DNA of 64,000 nucleotides, from assembly GCF_009834125.1 (NCBI RefSeq), contig NZ_CP047146.1:8216501-8280500 (forward strand), given 5' to 3'. Below the pieces are notes generated by a model, which did no database searches, was not told where the DNA came from, and saw only the letters and a program-made list of their open reading frames with translations. Below, one piece after another: positions 1 to 8,576 of the stretch (position 1 is the stretch's first letter; every line of letters starts with the position of its first letter). Source of the stretch: Streptomyces sp. GS7 (GTDB taxonomy: Bacteria > Actinomycetota > Actinomycetes > Streptomycetales > Streptomycetaceae). The position numbers and the translations under genes were made by a program.

Positions 1-641
1 GTCACCCGCTGCGCCGCGCCCTCCGGCCCGAACGTCCACACCTCCCCGTCAGGGGCGGCCAACTCCACCCGGAACTCCTCTGCCGGCGGCGTCAGCCCGC
101 GCACCGCATACGCGTAGTCCCTGGCCCGCACCCCGATCCGCGCCACATGCCGCAACCGCGCCGTCGGCACCCGCCGCGCACCCAGCGCATCCGCCACGTC
201 CTGCCCGTGCGCCCAGGTCTCCATCAATCGGCCCGTGGCGACCGACGCCACGCTCATCGGCGGTCCGTACCACGGGAGTTTGGCGCCCGCCGGCTGCGCG
301 GCCAGCACCCGCTGCAACTCCGCACGCCCCGCCCGCCACCGGTCCAGCAACTCGGCAGGAGCCAATCGGGCCCCACGCTCCGCCCCTTCGTCCACAAAGG
401 TCTCCGGCGAGGCAAGCGCCGTCCGCACCTCCTCCGCGAACCCGCCCGGATCCACGGCGGACTGCACCGCCCGCTCATCCGTCCACGCGAGGTGCGCGAT
501 CTGGTGCGCGATGGTCCACCCGGCGGCCGGCGTCGCCCGCCCCCACTCCTCTTCCGGGAGCCCCGCCACCAGCCCGTCCAGCTCCTCACCCTCGGCCCGC
601 AGGTCCTCAAGGACCTCCCGAACCTCCCGCGGATCGGCCAT
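1..641 (-). CDS. TIGR03084-type metal-binding protein (DinB/MDMPI fold), 3' end outside window
   Basis: The frame is open from an ATG at 641 to the window edge, so the C-terminus is missing. The ATG is preceded by a GAGGAGAG ribosome binding site. The protein begins MADPREVREVLEDL and contains GWTIAHQIAHLAWTDE near residue 45 and METWAHGQDVADALG near residue 140. These are the histidine- and acid-bearing helices of the DinB/maleylpyruvate-isomerase-like four-helix bundle that binds a divalent metal. The arrangement matches the actinobacterial TIGR03084 family. Relatives include mycothiol-dependent enzymes, but the substrate of this family is not known to me. No operon partner is visible inside the window. 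Confidence 0.8.
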   Translation of the reverse strand, partial: MADPREVREVLEDLRAEGEELDGLVAGLPEEEWGRATPAAGWTIAHQIAHLAWTDERAVQSAVDPGGFAEEVRTALASPETFVDEGAERGARLAPAELLDRWRAGRAELQRVLAAQPAGAKLPWYGPPMSVASVATGRLMETWAHGQDVADALGARRVPTARLRHVARIGVRARDYAYAVRGLTPPAEEFRVELAAPDGEVWTFGPEGAAQRV

Positions 642-885
642 CCTGCGCTCTCCTCGTCGACGCCATAGCCCATGTCCCCTGAGGGAAGGGCGCGTTGAGT
701 GCTGCGGTGCGGGTTCCGAGGGTGGCAGCGCGCCCAGAAACAATCAAGCACGCATGCATGATTTTTTGCCAGAGATCACCGTGTCATCCGGTTGGCCCAG
801 CCGTTGCACAGCGTGAACCTCCGTCGCCGGAGCCCCCGTTGAACTCCCTCGCCCGGTTCAGCTTCCCCGCCCGGGCGGGGGTACC

Positions 886-1077
886 TCACTCCGCCGAGGC
901 GACGTGGCGGAGGAAGGCGGACCAGGCGGCGGGCAGCACGGAGAGGCGCGGGCCCGCCGTGCGCTTCGAGTCGCGTATATGCACGTGAGCGGTGCCGGGA
1001 CCGACCGCAACCTCGACACATTCACCGCCGGCCGAGCCGCTGTAGCTCGACTTTCGCCAGGTCAGTTCGCTGCTCAT
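886..1077 (-). CDS. DUF397 domain protein
   Basis: 63 residues. It starts MSSELTWRKSSYSGS, followed by GECVEVAV and a VHIRDSK segment, which is the signature of the DUF397 family of small actinobacterial proteins. These genes are typically encoded just downstream of an XRE/DUF5753 regulator and are thought to act with it. Here the upstream neighbour on the same strand is a collapsed copy of such a regulator whose stop lies 3 bases away, so the original pair is recognisable but the regulator half is broken. The gene itself looks intact. Confidence 0.88.
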   Translation of the reverse strand: MSSELTWRKSSYSGSAGGECVEVAVGPGTAHVHIRDSKRTAGPRLSVLPAAWSAFLRHVASAE

Positions 1078-1079
1078 GC

Positions 1080-1500
1080 CTACCCTGCCAACTTCTCGAT
1101 GAATTTGATGGATTCCCCGGTGGACAGGGCCTGCGTACGGATCATTCCATAGCGCCTCATCAGGTCTCCGACCTCCTTTCGGTCAGAGACGAGCTGGCTC
1201 CTCGCGTGCCCCTCCACATAGCCCAGCATGCGCAGCTCGGGCATCTCCACCAAGACCAATGGACCGTCGATGCACGGGTGTTCCGCAGCGTCTGTCGGCA
1301 TGACCTGGAGCGAGACGTTGCGCAGCTGTAGCCGCTCCAAGACCGTCGCCATCTGCTCCCATCGTGTGAGACGCGTACCCAAGCCGCCTCCCCAGCTCTT
1401 CCCGACTCAGTTCGGCCAGCTCCCTGAAGAGCTTCAGCTGCCCGCCGAACACACGCAGCGCCACCGACGCCCGCTCCCCACCACCGTCTGTATTCACCAT
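1080..1500 (-). pseudogene. XRE-family regulator with DUF5753, internal deletion and frameshift
   Basis: Two pieces of one gene lie in different frames. The N-terminal piece starts at 1500 and reads VALRVFGGQLKLFRELAELS through RRLGYASHT, the start of an XRE helix-turn-helix. After that the frame becomes meaningless. From about 1382 a second frame gives WEQMATVLERLQLRNVSLQVMPTD and later YVEGHARSQLVSD and SIKFIEKL, the C-terminal end of DUF5753. Intact relatives are about 280 residues long; here the whole locus is 421 bases. The second half of the HTH and most of DUF5753 are therefore missing, with a frame change at the join. Loss of function is very likely. Confidence 0.8.
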
Positions 1501-1583
1501 GCCTCCTCAGGTACAGCTACGAACACTGTCCGTATGCGCGCCATTACTGTGCAGGCTAGGCGCGGACGCCGACCATAGGGGCC

Positions 1584-1817
1584 ATGAACCAGAAAAAGCC
1601 CTCATCCGGGGACAGCCCATTGGCCCAAGGTCGAGTCGCCGCACAGGAGTTGGCGGCCGCGCTCACCTCCGCAGGGTTCACTTTCCCCTCCCTCCGGGGC
1701 GACTTTCCCGTAACGAACCGGGCGCACGTTCAGCTCGGCGGGGTATCCGCAACCGAAGCATTCCGACTCGCCGCATGGATTCGGGAACGGACGGAAACAC
1801 GGGGACGGAAGCCGTGA
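1584..1817 (+). CDS. small conserved actinobacterial protein, function unknown
   Basis: 77 residues beginning MNQKKPSSGDSPLAQGRVAA. It contains GDFPVTNRAHVQLGGVSATEAFRLA and a basic tail. It resembles small hypothetical proteins often encoded divergently from XRE/DUF397 pairs in Streptomyces, which is the arrangement here. The stop overlaps the GTG of the next gene (GTGA), so the two are probably translated together. I recognise no catalytic motif. Confidence 0.7.
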   Translation: MNQKKPSSGDSPLAQGRVAAQELAAALTSAGFTFPSLRGDFPVTNRAHVQLGGVSATEAFRLAAWIRERTETRGRKP

Positions 1818-2005
1818 AGATCAGCCCCCGCCGGATGACACTCTCGGTATACCGGGTTTCGGCGGTCGGTGACCGTATCCCGATCCGCCAGGTCGTCGTA
1901 CGAAGCGACGACCCCTGGCAGGTCATCGACGACGCTCCGGGCCGCTATCCACCGTGCCGGTGCCCCAGTTGCGGGCCGGGTGGCAGACGGGAAAATGGTG
2001 ACTAA
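1814..2005 (+). CDS. small hypothetical protein translationally coupled to the preceding gene
   Basis: 63 residues from GTG 1814, overlapping the previous stop. It has DPWQVIDDAPGRYPPCRCPSCG near the C-terminus, a CRCPSC cysteine cluster that could hold a metal. Similar small proteins with a 'DPWQVxDDxPxRYPPC' pattern occur next to the upstream type of gene in Streptomyces (family recollection). The role is unknown. The GTGA overlap is the main reason for the chosen start. Confidence 0.6.
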   Translation: MKISPRRMTLSVYRVSAVGDRIPIRQVVVRSDDPWQVIDDAPGRYPPCRCPSCGPGGRRENGD

Positions 2006-2149
2006 CTACAGGAGCCTAGCCCGCGGTTACCGTTTCTCGCCGCCTGGCACGGGCGGCTTCCTGCGCCAGCTGGACTGCTGCCGAAACCTGCCACCCGAGG
2101 GCTCACGAGGGACGCACCGCCGCAAACACACGAGCGGTTGGAGAAAAAG

Positions 2150-2878
2150 ATGGCTCGGGCCACCGGAAAGTTCGGAAAACTCGGTCCCCAATTCCCCGTC
2201 GAGATAAGGGATTTCACGGAATACCAGACGGTTCCGCTACCTACCCCGCCGCCGACCGTCTACTGGGAGAAAAACGTCAGTATCTGGCCGATGGACGGCA
2301 ACGACCAGTACGGCGACTGCACCATGGCCGCCGCCGCACACGCGATCCAGTCCTGGAACGCCCAGACCACCGAGGACCTGACGGTCCCGACCGAGCAGCA
2401 GGTCGTCCAGGAGTATCTGCAGCTGTCCGGCGGGCAGGACACCGGACTGGTCGAGTCCAATGTGCTCAAGACCTGGCAGAACGGGGGCCTGTGGGGCAAC
2501 CGCGTGGTGGCGTACGCCCCGGTGAACGTCCACGACCTGAACGCGATCCGGCAGACCATCGCGCTCTTCGGCGCCGTCTACGCCGGCATCCAGGTACCGG
2601 CCAACGCCCAGCAGCAGTTCCGCGACGGCAAGCCGTGGACGCTGGATCCCGGCTGGCAGGAGCAGCCGATCGAGGGCGGGCACGCGATCCCGTTGCTCGG
2701 CTACGACGCGGACTACCTCTACGCGATCACCTGGGGCGCGGTCCAGCCGATCGCCTGGGACTGGTGGTCCACGTACTCCGACGAGGCATGGGCCGTGCTG
2801 TCGGAGGAGTACGAGGAGAAGGGCACGGTCAACGGCATCGACCTGGCGACGCTGAAGCAGGACCTGCAGAAGGTCTGA
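2150..2878 (+). CDS. papain/C39-like fold protein, uncharacterised
   Basis: 242 residues from ATG 2150, chosen because GGAG at 2140 sits 6 bases upstream; an in-frame TTG at 2138 is less likely. Around residue 50 it reads DQYGDCTMAAAAHA and around residue 180 IEGGHAIPLLGYDADYLY, followed by an AITWGAVQPIAWDWW segment. A Cys in a helix start followed by GGHA and a tryptophan-rich strand is the usual geometry of papain-like or C39-like cysteine peptidases. No signal peptide or membrane segment is visible. Substrate unknown; it could also be a catalytically inactive relative. Confidence 0.65.
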   Translation: MARATGKFGKLGPQFPVEIRDFTEYQTVPLPTPPPTVYWEKNVSIWPMDGNDQYGDCTMAAAAHAIQSWNAQTTEDLTVPTEQQVVQEYLQLSGGQDTGLVESNVLKTWQNGGLWGNRVVAYAPVNVHDLNAIRQTIALFGAVYAGIQVPANAQQQFRDGKPWTLDPGWQEQPIEGGHAIPLLGYDADYLYAITWGAVQPIAWDWWSTYSDEAWAVLSEEYEEKGTVNGIDLATLKQDLQKV

Positions 2879-3128
2879 ACACAGCGGAACACGCTCGCAC
2901 CCCGGTGGGACGGCCCCACCGGGGTGCGGTCGGCGACGGCGCAGGGCCGGAGGGATGTACCGGAGTGCGCCCGCAGGACCTGGAGCGAACGCCGGGGTAG
3001 TCCTCATCTACGTACCAGATGCGCCCGCGCCGAGGACGGACTCCGGTGCAGCCCTCCGGCCCCCCACCACCGGGCAGCAACCGAGGCCACGCCAGCCCCC
3101 ACAGAGGCAACGCCAGCGGGAACACCCC

Positions 3129-4181
3129 TCAGCGCCGACGAGACCCGCTCAGCACCGCACCCGCACTCGCCACCACCACCAACCCGATGGCGACCAACTC
3201 CACCCACCCCAACGACTGGTGCAGCACCAGGAATCCAGCGGTGGCCGCCGCGGCCGGCTCCAGGCTCATCATGACCGCGAAGCCGGAGGCGGGAAGCTTG
3301 CGCAGGGCCAGCAGCTCCAGCGTGTACGGCATCACCGAGGACATCAGCGCCACCGCCGCCCCCAGTCCCAGCGTGACCGGGTCGAGCAGCGCCGACCCCG
3401 CGCTGAAGGCTCCGAGCGGCAGACTGAGCAGCGCCGCGACCGTCATGGCCAGCGCCAGCCCGTCGGCCTGCGGGAACCGCTGTCCGGTACGGGCCGACAG
3501 CAGGATGTACGCGGCCCAGAGCCCGCCCGCCGCCAGCGCACACCCGGCCCCGAGCGGATTCAGCCCGTCGAACCCGGCACGCCCCAGCAGCACGACGCCG
3601 CCCAGCGCCAGCGCCGCCCACAGCACGCTCAGCAGCCGCCGCGACGTGGCGACCGACAGGATCAGCGGACCGAGAAATTCCAGCGTGACCGCCGCGCCCA
3701 GGGGGATGCGGTCAATGGCCTGATAGAAGAGCGAGTTCATGCCGACGAGTGCGACGCCGAAGGCGAGGACCGTGGCCCAGTCGCCCCGCGTGTAGCCGCG
3801 TACCTTCGGCCGGCAGGCGATCAGCAGCACCAACGAAGCCACGACCAGCCGCAGCGTGACGACGCCCAGCGCACCGACCCGCGGGAACAGCAGCACCGCC
3901 ACCGACGACCCGAACTGCAGCGTGACGATCCCGCCGATCACCAGCGCCACCGACCCGAGCCGGGCACGCGCCCCCGCGGGCCCCGCGGCCCCGGCCTCCA
4001 CCTCGGCGATCAGCACCTCGGGCGAGGCCGGCACCGGCTGCGGTATCGCACCATCGGCTATCGCACCGGCGGAACCGGAGGAAGCCCCGGACGAAGAAGA
4101 CACAGACGAAGAAGACACAGAGGCAGAGGAGACGGACGTGGCCGGGAAGGAGCCGTCGGAACCGGCGGGCGATGCGTTCAC
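3129..4181 (-). CDS. EamA/DMT-family transporter (RhtA-like exporter)
   Basis: 350 residues with about ten hydrophobic segments after a Ser/Thr-rich N-terminal tail of roughly 70 residues. The motifs NSLFYQAIDRIPLGAAVTLE and ALRKLPASGFAVMMSLEPA mark the two EamA halves, as in RhtA-type amino-acid or metabolite exporters. The long Ser-rich N-terminus is unusual for the family; a downstream start is possible but no better ribosome binding site was evident. It is divergent from a LysR regulator across a 68-base gap, so the regulator probably controls it. Confidence 0.85.
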   Translation of the reverse strand: MNASPAGSDGSFPATSVSSASVSSSSVSSSSGASSGSAGAIADGAIPQPVPASPEVLIAEVEAGAAGPAGARARLGSVALVIGGIVTLQFGSSVAVLLFPRVGALGVVTLRLVVASLVLLIACRPKVRGYTRGDWATVLAFGVALVGMNSLFYQAIDRIPLGAAVTLEFLGPLILSVATSRRLLSVLWAALALGGVVLLGRAGFDGLNPLGAGCALAAGGLWAAYILLSARTGQRFPQADGLALAMTVAALLSLPLGAFSAGSALLDPVTLGLGAAVALMSSVMPYTLELLALRKLPASGFAVMMSLEPAAAATAGFLVLHQSLGWVELVAIGLVVVASAGAVLSGSRRR

Positions 4182-4249
4182 ACCCCCACGCTACGGCCCG
4201 CCTTCCGGCACGTGAAATGCCATTTTCCCCGTTGTTATGCTCCGCACAC

Positions 4250-5128
4250 ATGAGCATCGAGCTGCGCCATCTCCGCTGCTTTCTCGCCATCGCCGACACC
4301 CTCAGCGTGACCCGCGCCGCCGAACGCCTGCACCTGACCCAGCCCGCCGTCTCCCGTACGCTCCGGCAACTGGAGCAGGACCTCGGCGTGCGCCTCGTCG
4401 ACCGCTCCACCCACCACCTCGCCCTCACCCCGGACGGCCTCGCCTTCCGCGACCAGGCCGCCATCGCGGTCACCGCCTTCGACCGGGCCCTCGGCCACGC
4501 CCGCCGTAGCGGCTGGCCGCTGCGCCTGGGCCACGCCTGGTCCGCGGCCGGTACGGACACCACCGCGCTGCTCCGCCGCTGGCACGAGAAGCACCCGGGC
4601 ACCCCCCTCGAACTCCTCCGCATCGACGACCGCACGGCCGGCCTCGCCCGCGGCGACGTGGACGCGGCCCTGCTGCGCGGCGAGGTCCGCGTCCCCGGAC
4701 TGATCACCGAGCAGCTGACGACGGAGCCCCGGGTGGCCGGCCTCCCCGCCGACGACCCGCTGGCCGGCCGCCCCGCGCTCTCCCTGACCGACCTCGCCGA
4801 CCGCACCCTCGCCCTCAACACGGTCTCCGGGACCACCACCCTCGACCTGTGGCCCACCACGGCCCGCCCCGCCGCGACGATCACCATCGGCAACACGGAC
4901 GACTGGCTCGCCGCGATCACGGGCGGCCGCGCCATCGGCGTCACCACGTCGGCCACCGCCGAGATGCACCCGCACCCGTCGATGGCGTACGTCCCGCTGA
5001 CCGACGCCCCACCCGTCCCGGTCGTGATCGCCTGGCGCGACGGCCCGGGACACCCGCGCATCCCGGACCTGGTGGCCCTGGCCCACGAGGTGATGGGCCG
5101 CCGCCACACCGCACCGAACGCCACCTAG
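4250..5128 (+). CDS. LysR-family transcriptional regulator
   Basis: 292 residues from ATG 4250. The N-terminal winged helix-turn-helix is clear (IELRHLRCFLAIADTLSVTRAAERLHLTQPAVSRTLRQLE). A LysR substrate-binding domain follows, with a HAWSAAGTDTTALLRRWHEKHPG segment. It is divergent from the EamA transporter, the usual arrangement in which a LysR protein regulates the facing gene in response to a small molecule. Its 3' end overlaps the convergent FAD/Fe-S dehydrogenase gene by 4 bases. The ligand cannot be inferred. Confidence 0.9.
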   Translation: MSIELRHLRCFLAIADTLSVTRAAERLHLTQPAVSRTLRQLEQDLGVRLVDRSTHHLALTPDGLAFRDQAAIAVTAFDRALGHARRSGWPLRLGHAWSAAGTDTTALLRRWHEKHPGTPLELLRIDDRTAGLARGDVDAALLRGEVRVPGLITEQLTTEPRVAGLPADDPLAGRPALSLTDLADRTLALNTVSGTTTLDLWPTTARPAATITIGNTDDWLAAITGGRAIGVTTSATAEMHPHPSMAYVPLTDAPPVPVVIAWRDGPGHPRIPDLVALAHEVMGRRHTAPNAT

Positions 5129-8100
5129 GGCAGTTCGCGAGCGGCACCCTCCTCCGGACCCTCCTCCCCACCAGGCGCCAACCCCTCCACCAACCCCTCC
5201 GCCAGCACCTCCGCCAGATGCCGTCCCCGCCGCGCCCCGAGCTGGTCGAGCTGGGTGCGGCAGGAGAAGCCGTCCGCGAGGATCTCCGCGTCCGGGGCGG
5301 CGCCTCGCACCGCCGGCAGGAGCTGTTCCTCGGCGCACGTCACGGACACGTCGTAATGCCCGCGCTCGAAGCCGAAGTTGCCGGCCAGGCCGCAGCAGCC
5401 GCCGCTCAACTCGCCGCTCAGCCCGGCCCGTTCCCGCAGCCGTCGGTCGGCGGCGTCGCCGAGGACGGCGTGCTGGTGGCAGTGGGTCTGGCCGGCGACC
5501 GGGCGGTCGAGGCGGGGCGGGGTCCAGTCGGGGGCCCGTTCCTCCAGGACCTCGGCGAAGGTCCGTACGGAGGCGGCGAGCCGGGCGGCCCGCGGGTCAT
5601 CGTCGCCGGCGAGCAGCTCCGGCAGGTCCGTACGGAGGGCGGCGGCGCAGCTCGGTTCGAGGACGACGAGCGGGAGGCCGCCCTGCAGCAGCGGTTCGAG
5701 GACGTCGACGGTGCGGCGCATGACGGCCCGCGCGCGGTCGAGCTGGCCGGTGGAGACGTAGGTCAGGCCGCAGCACAGGGCGGGGCGGCGCAGCCGGGAG
5801 AGGGGGAGGGCGTGGCCCGCGGGGCGGACGGGGGTGGCGGGCGGGAGCAGTGGGCGCAGCCCGGCGTCCTCCAGGACGCTTACGGCGGCGCGGCCGACCT
5901 GCGGGGAGAGGTAGTTGGTGAAGGTGTCGGGCCAGAGGAGGACGGTGCGGTCGGCGGCATGGCCGCCGCCTCCTTGCCCCGCCTGCCCCGCCTTCAGCCG
6001 GTTCCACCACCACCGGCTGAACGTTTCGGTGGCCAGGGCCGGGATCGTCCGCTCGGGGGCGATCCCGGCGACGCGCCGGGCGACGGCGGCCAGCGGCGTG
6101 CGGGCGAGGGCGTTGAGGAGCGGTGCGGCGGGGGCGGCGGCGCGCAGCCACTGCGGGAGGCGGCCGAGCGCGTAGTGGGCGGCGGGGCGGATCCGGCCCG
6201 CGTAGTGGTGGTGCAGGAACTCGGCCTTGTAGGTGGCCATGTCGACGCCCACGGGACAGTCGCTGCGGCAGCCCTTGCAGGACAGGCAGAGGTCGAGCGC
6301 GTCGCGTACTTCCGGGGAGCGCCAGCCGTCCGTGACGACCTCGCCGGCCAGCATCTCGTGCAGCAGCCGGGCCCGCCCGCGGGTCGAGTGCTGCTCCTCA
6401 CCGGTGGCGCGGAACGAGGGGCACATCACGTCGGCGGAGCCCGGACCGACCGCGCTCGTCCGGCACTTGGCGACGCCGACGCAGCGGCGTACGGCCGCGG
6501 AGAAGTCGCCGTTGTCGTGGGGATAGCCGAACTCGACCGGGACGGGGCGCTGGGGGAGCACGGCGAAGCGGAGGTTCTCGTCGAGCCGGGCGGGGCGTAC
6601 CAGCATGCCGGGGTTGAGGCCGGCGGCCGGGTCCCAAAGGTCCTTGAACCGGCCGAAGAGGCCGACCAGTTCGTCGCCGTACATCTTGGGGAGGAGTTCG
6701 GCGCGGGCCTGGCCGTCGCCGTGTTCGCCGGAGAGCGAGCCGCCGTGGGCGACCACCAACGCGCCGAGATCGTAGGAGAATTCGCGGAAACGGCGGATGC
6801 CGGGGGCGGTCAGCAGGTCGAAGTCGATGCGGACGTGGATGCAGCCGTCGCCGAAGTGGCCGTAGGGGGTGCCGCGCAGCCCGTGCTGGGCGAGCAGGGC
6901 GCGGAAGTCCCGTAGATACGGGCCGAGTCGGGCGGGCGGTACGGCGCAGTCCTCCCAGCCGGGCCATGCCTCGCTGCCATCCGGGAGGCGGGTCGCGGTG
7001 CCGGACGCGTCCTCGCGGATGCGCCACAGCGCGCGCTGTCCGGCCGGGTCGGCGACCACCGTGTGGCCGGTGGCGCCGTCCGCGGCGGCCGCCCGGCACA
7101 GCTCCTCGGCCCGTGCGGTCGCCTCGGCCCGGCTCTCCCCGCCCATCTCCCCGAACAGCCAGGCGCCGCCCTTCGGCAGCCCGGTGGCATCGCCGACCAG
7201 GTCGGCGGCCATGCCCTCGACGGTCAGCGGCCCGTGCGGCAGCAGGGTGTGCGCGGCCTCGGCGGCGGCGCTCTCGTCGGGGTAGGCGAGCACGGCGAGC
7301 ACCCGCGCCGCCGGGGTGTCGACGAGCCGTACGGTGGCCTCCGTGACGACCCCGAGGGTGCCCTCGCTGCCGGTGAGGGCGCGGGCGAGGTCGGTGCCGG
7401 CCTCCGGGAGCAGCGCGTCCAGCGCGTATCCGGAGATCCGGCGCGGGAGGCCGGTGGGGTAGCCGGTCCGCAGCAGCGCCAACTCCCCGTCCACCAGGGC
7501 CCTTACGCCGTCCCGCAGGCGGGGCGGCAGTCCGGTGGGGCGGCCGGCGGCGTCCGTGCCGCGGCCGGCCCGTACTGCTTCGCCGCCGTAGGTCAGCAGC
7601 TCCAGCTCGTGGACGTTGTCGGCGGTGGTGCCCCAGGCCACCGAGTGCGATCCGCAGGAGTTGTTGCCGATCATGCCGCCCAGGGTGCAGCGGCTGTGGG
7701 TGGAGGGGTCGGGCCCGAAGGTGAGGCCGTGGGGGGCGGCGGCGGCCCGCAGGTCGTCCAGGATGACGCCCGGCTGGACGACGGCCGTACGGGCTTCGGG
7801 GTCCAGCGACACGATCCGGCGCAGATGGCGGGTGAAGTCGAGGACCACGCCGGTGCCGGTCGCCTGACCGGCGATGCTGGTGCCGCCGCCGCGCGGCACC
7901 ACGGGGACGCCGCGCTCCCGGCACACCCGCAGCGCCGCCGCGACGTCCTCGGCGTCCCGGGGCGCGACCACCGCGTCCGGGACCCGCCGGTAGTTGGACG
8001 CGTCCATCGTCATCAGGGCCCGGTCGGCGGCGGTGGCCGAGACCTCGCCCCGTACCGCCGCGGCCAGTTCGCGCGCCAGGTCCGCCCGGTCGGTCTGCCG

Positions 8101-8166
8101 CCCGCTCCAGCCGCCCGTGCTCGATCCGTCGCCGTTCCGCTTGTCCGTCTCCGTGCGATCAGCCAT
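5125..8166 (-). CDS. FAD-linked, Fe-S-containing dehydrogenase (YdiJ/Dld-like, GlcD-GlcF fusion)
   Basis: 1013 residues. The N-terminal half is an FAD_binding_4 domain with VVPRGGGTSIAGQATG near residue 90 and GGMIGNNSCGSHS near 160, followed by an FAD-oxidase C domain with GHFGDGCIHVRID. The C-terminal half carries a [4Fe-4S] site in LCLSCKGCRSDCPVG and a cysteine-rich CCG region (THCHQHAV, SGGCCGLAGNFG). This layout and length match YdiJ-type D-2-hydroxyacid dehydrogenases, which oxidise D-lactate or D-2-hydroxyglutarate and pass electrons to the respiratory chain. Which acid is used cannot be told. The upstream gap holds a tandem repeat that may be an operator. Confidence 0.88.
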   Translation of the reverse strand: MADRTETDKRNGDGSSTGGWSGRQTDRADLARELAAAVRGEVSATAADRALMTMDASNYRRVPDAVVAPRDAEDVAAALRVCRERGVPVVPRGGGTSIAGQATGTGVVLDFTRHLRRIVSLDPEARTAVVQPGVILDDLRAAAAPHGLTFGPDPSTHSRCTLGGMIGNNSCGSHSVAWGTTADNVHELELLTYGGEAVRAGRGTDAAGRPTGLPPRLRDGVRALVDGELALLRTGYPTGLPRRISGYALDALLPEAGTDLARALTGSEGTLGVVTEATVRLVDTPAARVLAVLAYPDESAAAEAAHTLLPHGPLTVEGMAADLVGDATGLPKGGAWLFGEMGGESRAEATARAEELCRAAAADGATGHTVVADPAGQRALWRIREDASGTATRLPDGSEAWPGWEDCAVPPARLGPYLRDFRALLAQHGLRGTPYGHFGDGCIHVRIDFDLLTAPGIRRFREFSYDLGALVVAHGGSLSGEHGDGQARAELLPKMYGDELVGLFGRFKDLWDPAAGLNPGMLVRPARLDENLRFAVLPQRPVPVEFGYPHDNGDFSAAVRRCVGVAKCRTSAVGPGSADVMCPSFRATGEEQHSTRGRARLLHEMLAGEVVTDGWRSPEVRDALDLCLSCKGCRSDCPVGVDMATYKAEFLHHHYAGRIRPAAHYALGRLPQWLRAAAPAAPLLNALARTPLAAVARRVAGIAPERTIPALATETFSRWWWNRLKAGQAGQGGGGHAADRTVLLWPDTFTNYLSPQVGRAAVSVLEDAGLRPLLPPATPVRPAGHALPLSRLRRPALCCGLTYVSTGQLDRARAVMRRTVDVLEPLLQGGLPLVVLEPSCAAALRTDLPELLAGDDDPRAARLAASVRTFAEVLEERAPDWTPPRLDRPVAGQTHCHQHAVLGDAADRRLRERAGLSGELSGGCCGLAGNFGFERGHYDVSVTCAEEQLLPAVRGAAPDAEILADGFSCRTQLDQLGARRGRHLAEVLAEGLVEGLAPGGEEGPEEGAARELP

Positions 8167-8215
8167 GACTCCAGGGTGCCCGGAAGGGGCGGGGGTCGAT
8201 CAAGGGCTGTGGATA

Positions 8216-8251
8216 ACAGTGTCGCCGCCTAGCACAGTGTCACTGCTTAGC
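8216..8251. promoter_or_regulatory. two adjacent 18-bp direct repeats, candidate operator
   Basis: The units are ACAGTGTCGCCGCCTAGC at 8216-8233 and ACAGTGTCACTGCTTAGC at 8234-8251, with 15 of 18 identical bases and no gap. They lie between the divergent starts of the FAD/Fe-S dehydrogenase (8166) and a small membrane protein (8261), the position of a shared regulatory site. The regulator is not identifiable. Confidence 0.5.
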
Positions 8252-8260
8252 ATGGAACGC

Positions 8261-8461
8261 ATGAGCGACGACACATCCGGTGGCACGTCCCACCACACGG
8301 CCCACCACACCTCTCACCACCCGTCGGACGATGCCTCCCCCTGGCAGCCGCACCGGTCGTCCGGCAGTGCGTCGTCGCTGGACACGCTGCGCCGCGCGGC
8401 CCGGTGGGAGACGCTCGCCATCCTCGTGGCGCTGCTCGTCCTGGCGGCCGTCTTCAGCTAG
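8261..8461 (+). CDS. small single-pass membrane protein with His-rich N-terminus
   Basis: 66 residues from ATG 8261 (ATG 8252 is an alternative adding three residues). The N-terminus is rich in paired histidines (SHHTAHHTSHHPSDD). After RRAARWETLA there is one membrane helix, ILVALLVLAAVF, ending the protein. It has no obvious ribosome binding site and may be leaderless from a promoter inside the upstream repeats. Function unknown. Confidence 0.6.
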   Translation: MSDDTSGGTSHHTAHHTSHHPSDDASPWQPHRSSGSASSLDTLRRAARWETLAILVALLVLAAVFS

Positions 8462-8576
8462 CCGTACGGGGGCGGTCGGCACCGGCCGGCCGTTCGGGCG
8501 GAAGACGTACCCGCGGCGGGCATGCGGGCCGCCGGCGTACGGGCAGACGGCGTACGGGCAGACGGCGTAGGGGAGT

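Noticed and set aside
4849..6915. A very long open frame on the plus strand opposite the FAD/Fe-S dehydrogenase
   Set aside because: It is the GC-bias shadow of the minus-strand gene, which has clear FAD and Fe-S motifs; the plus-strand translation is low-complexity with no family features.
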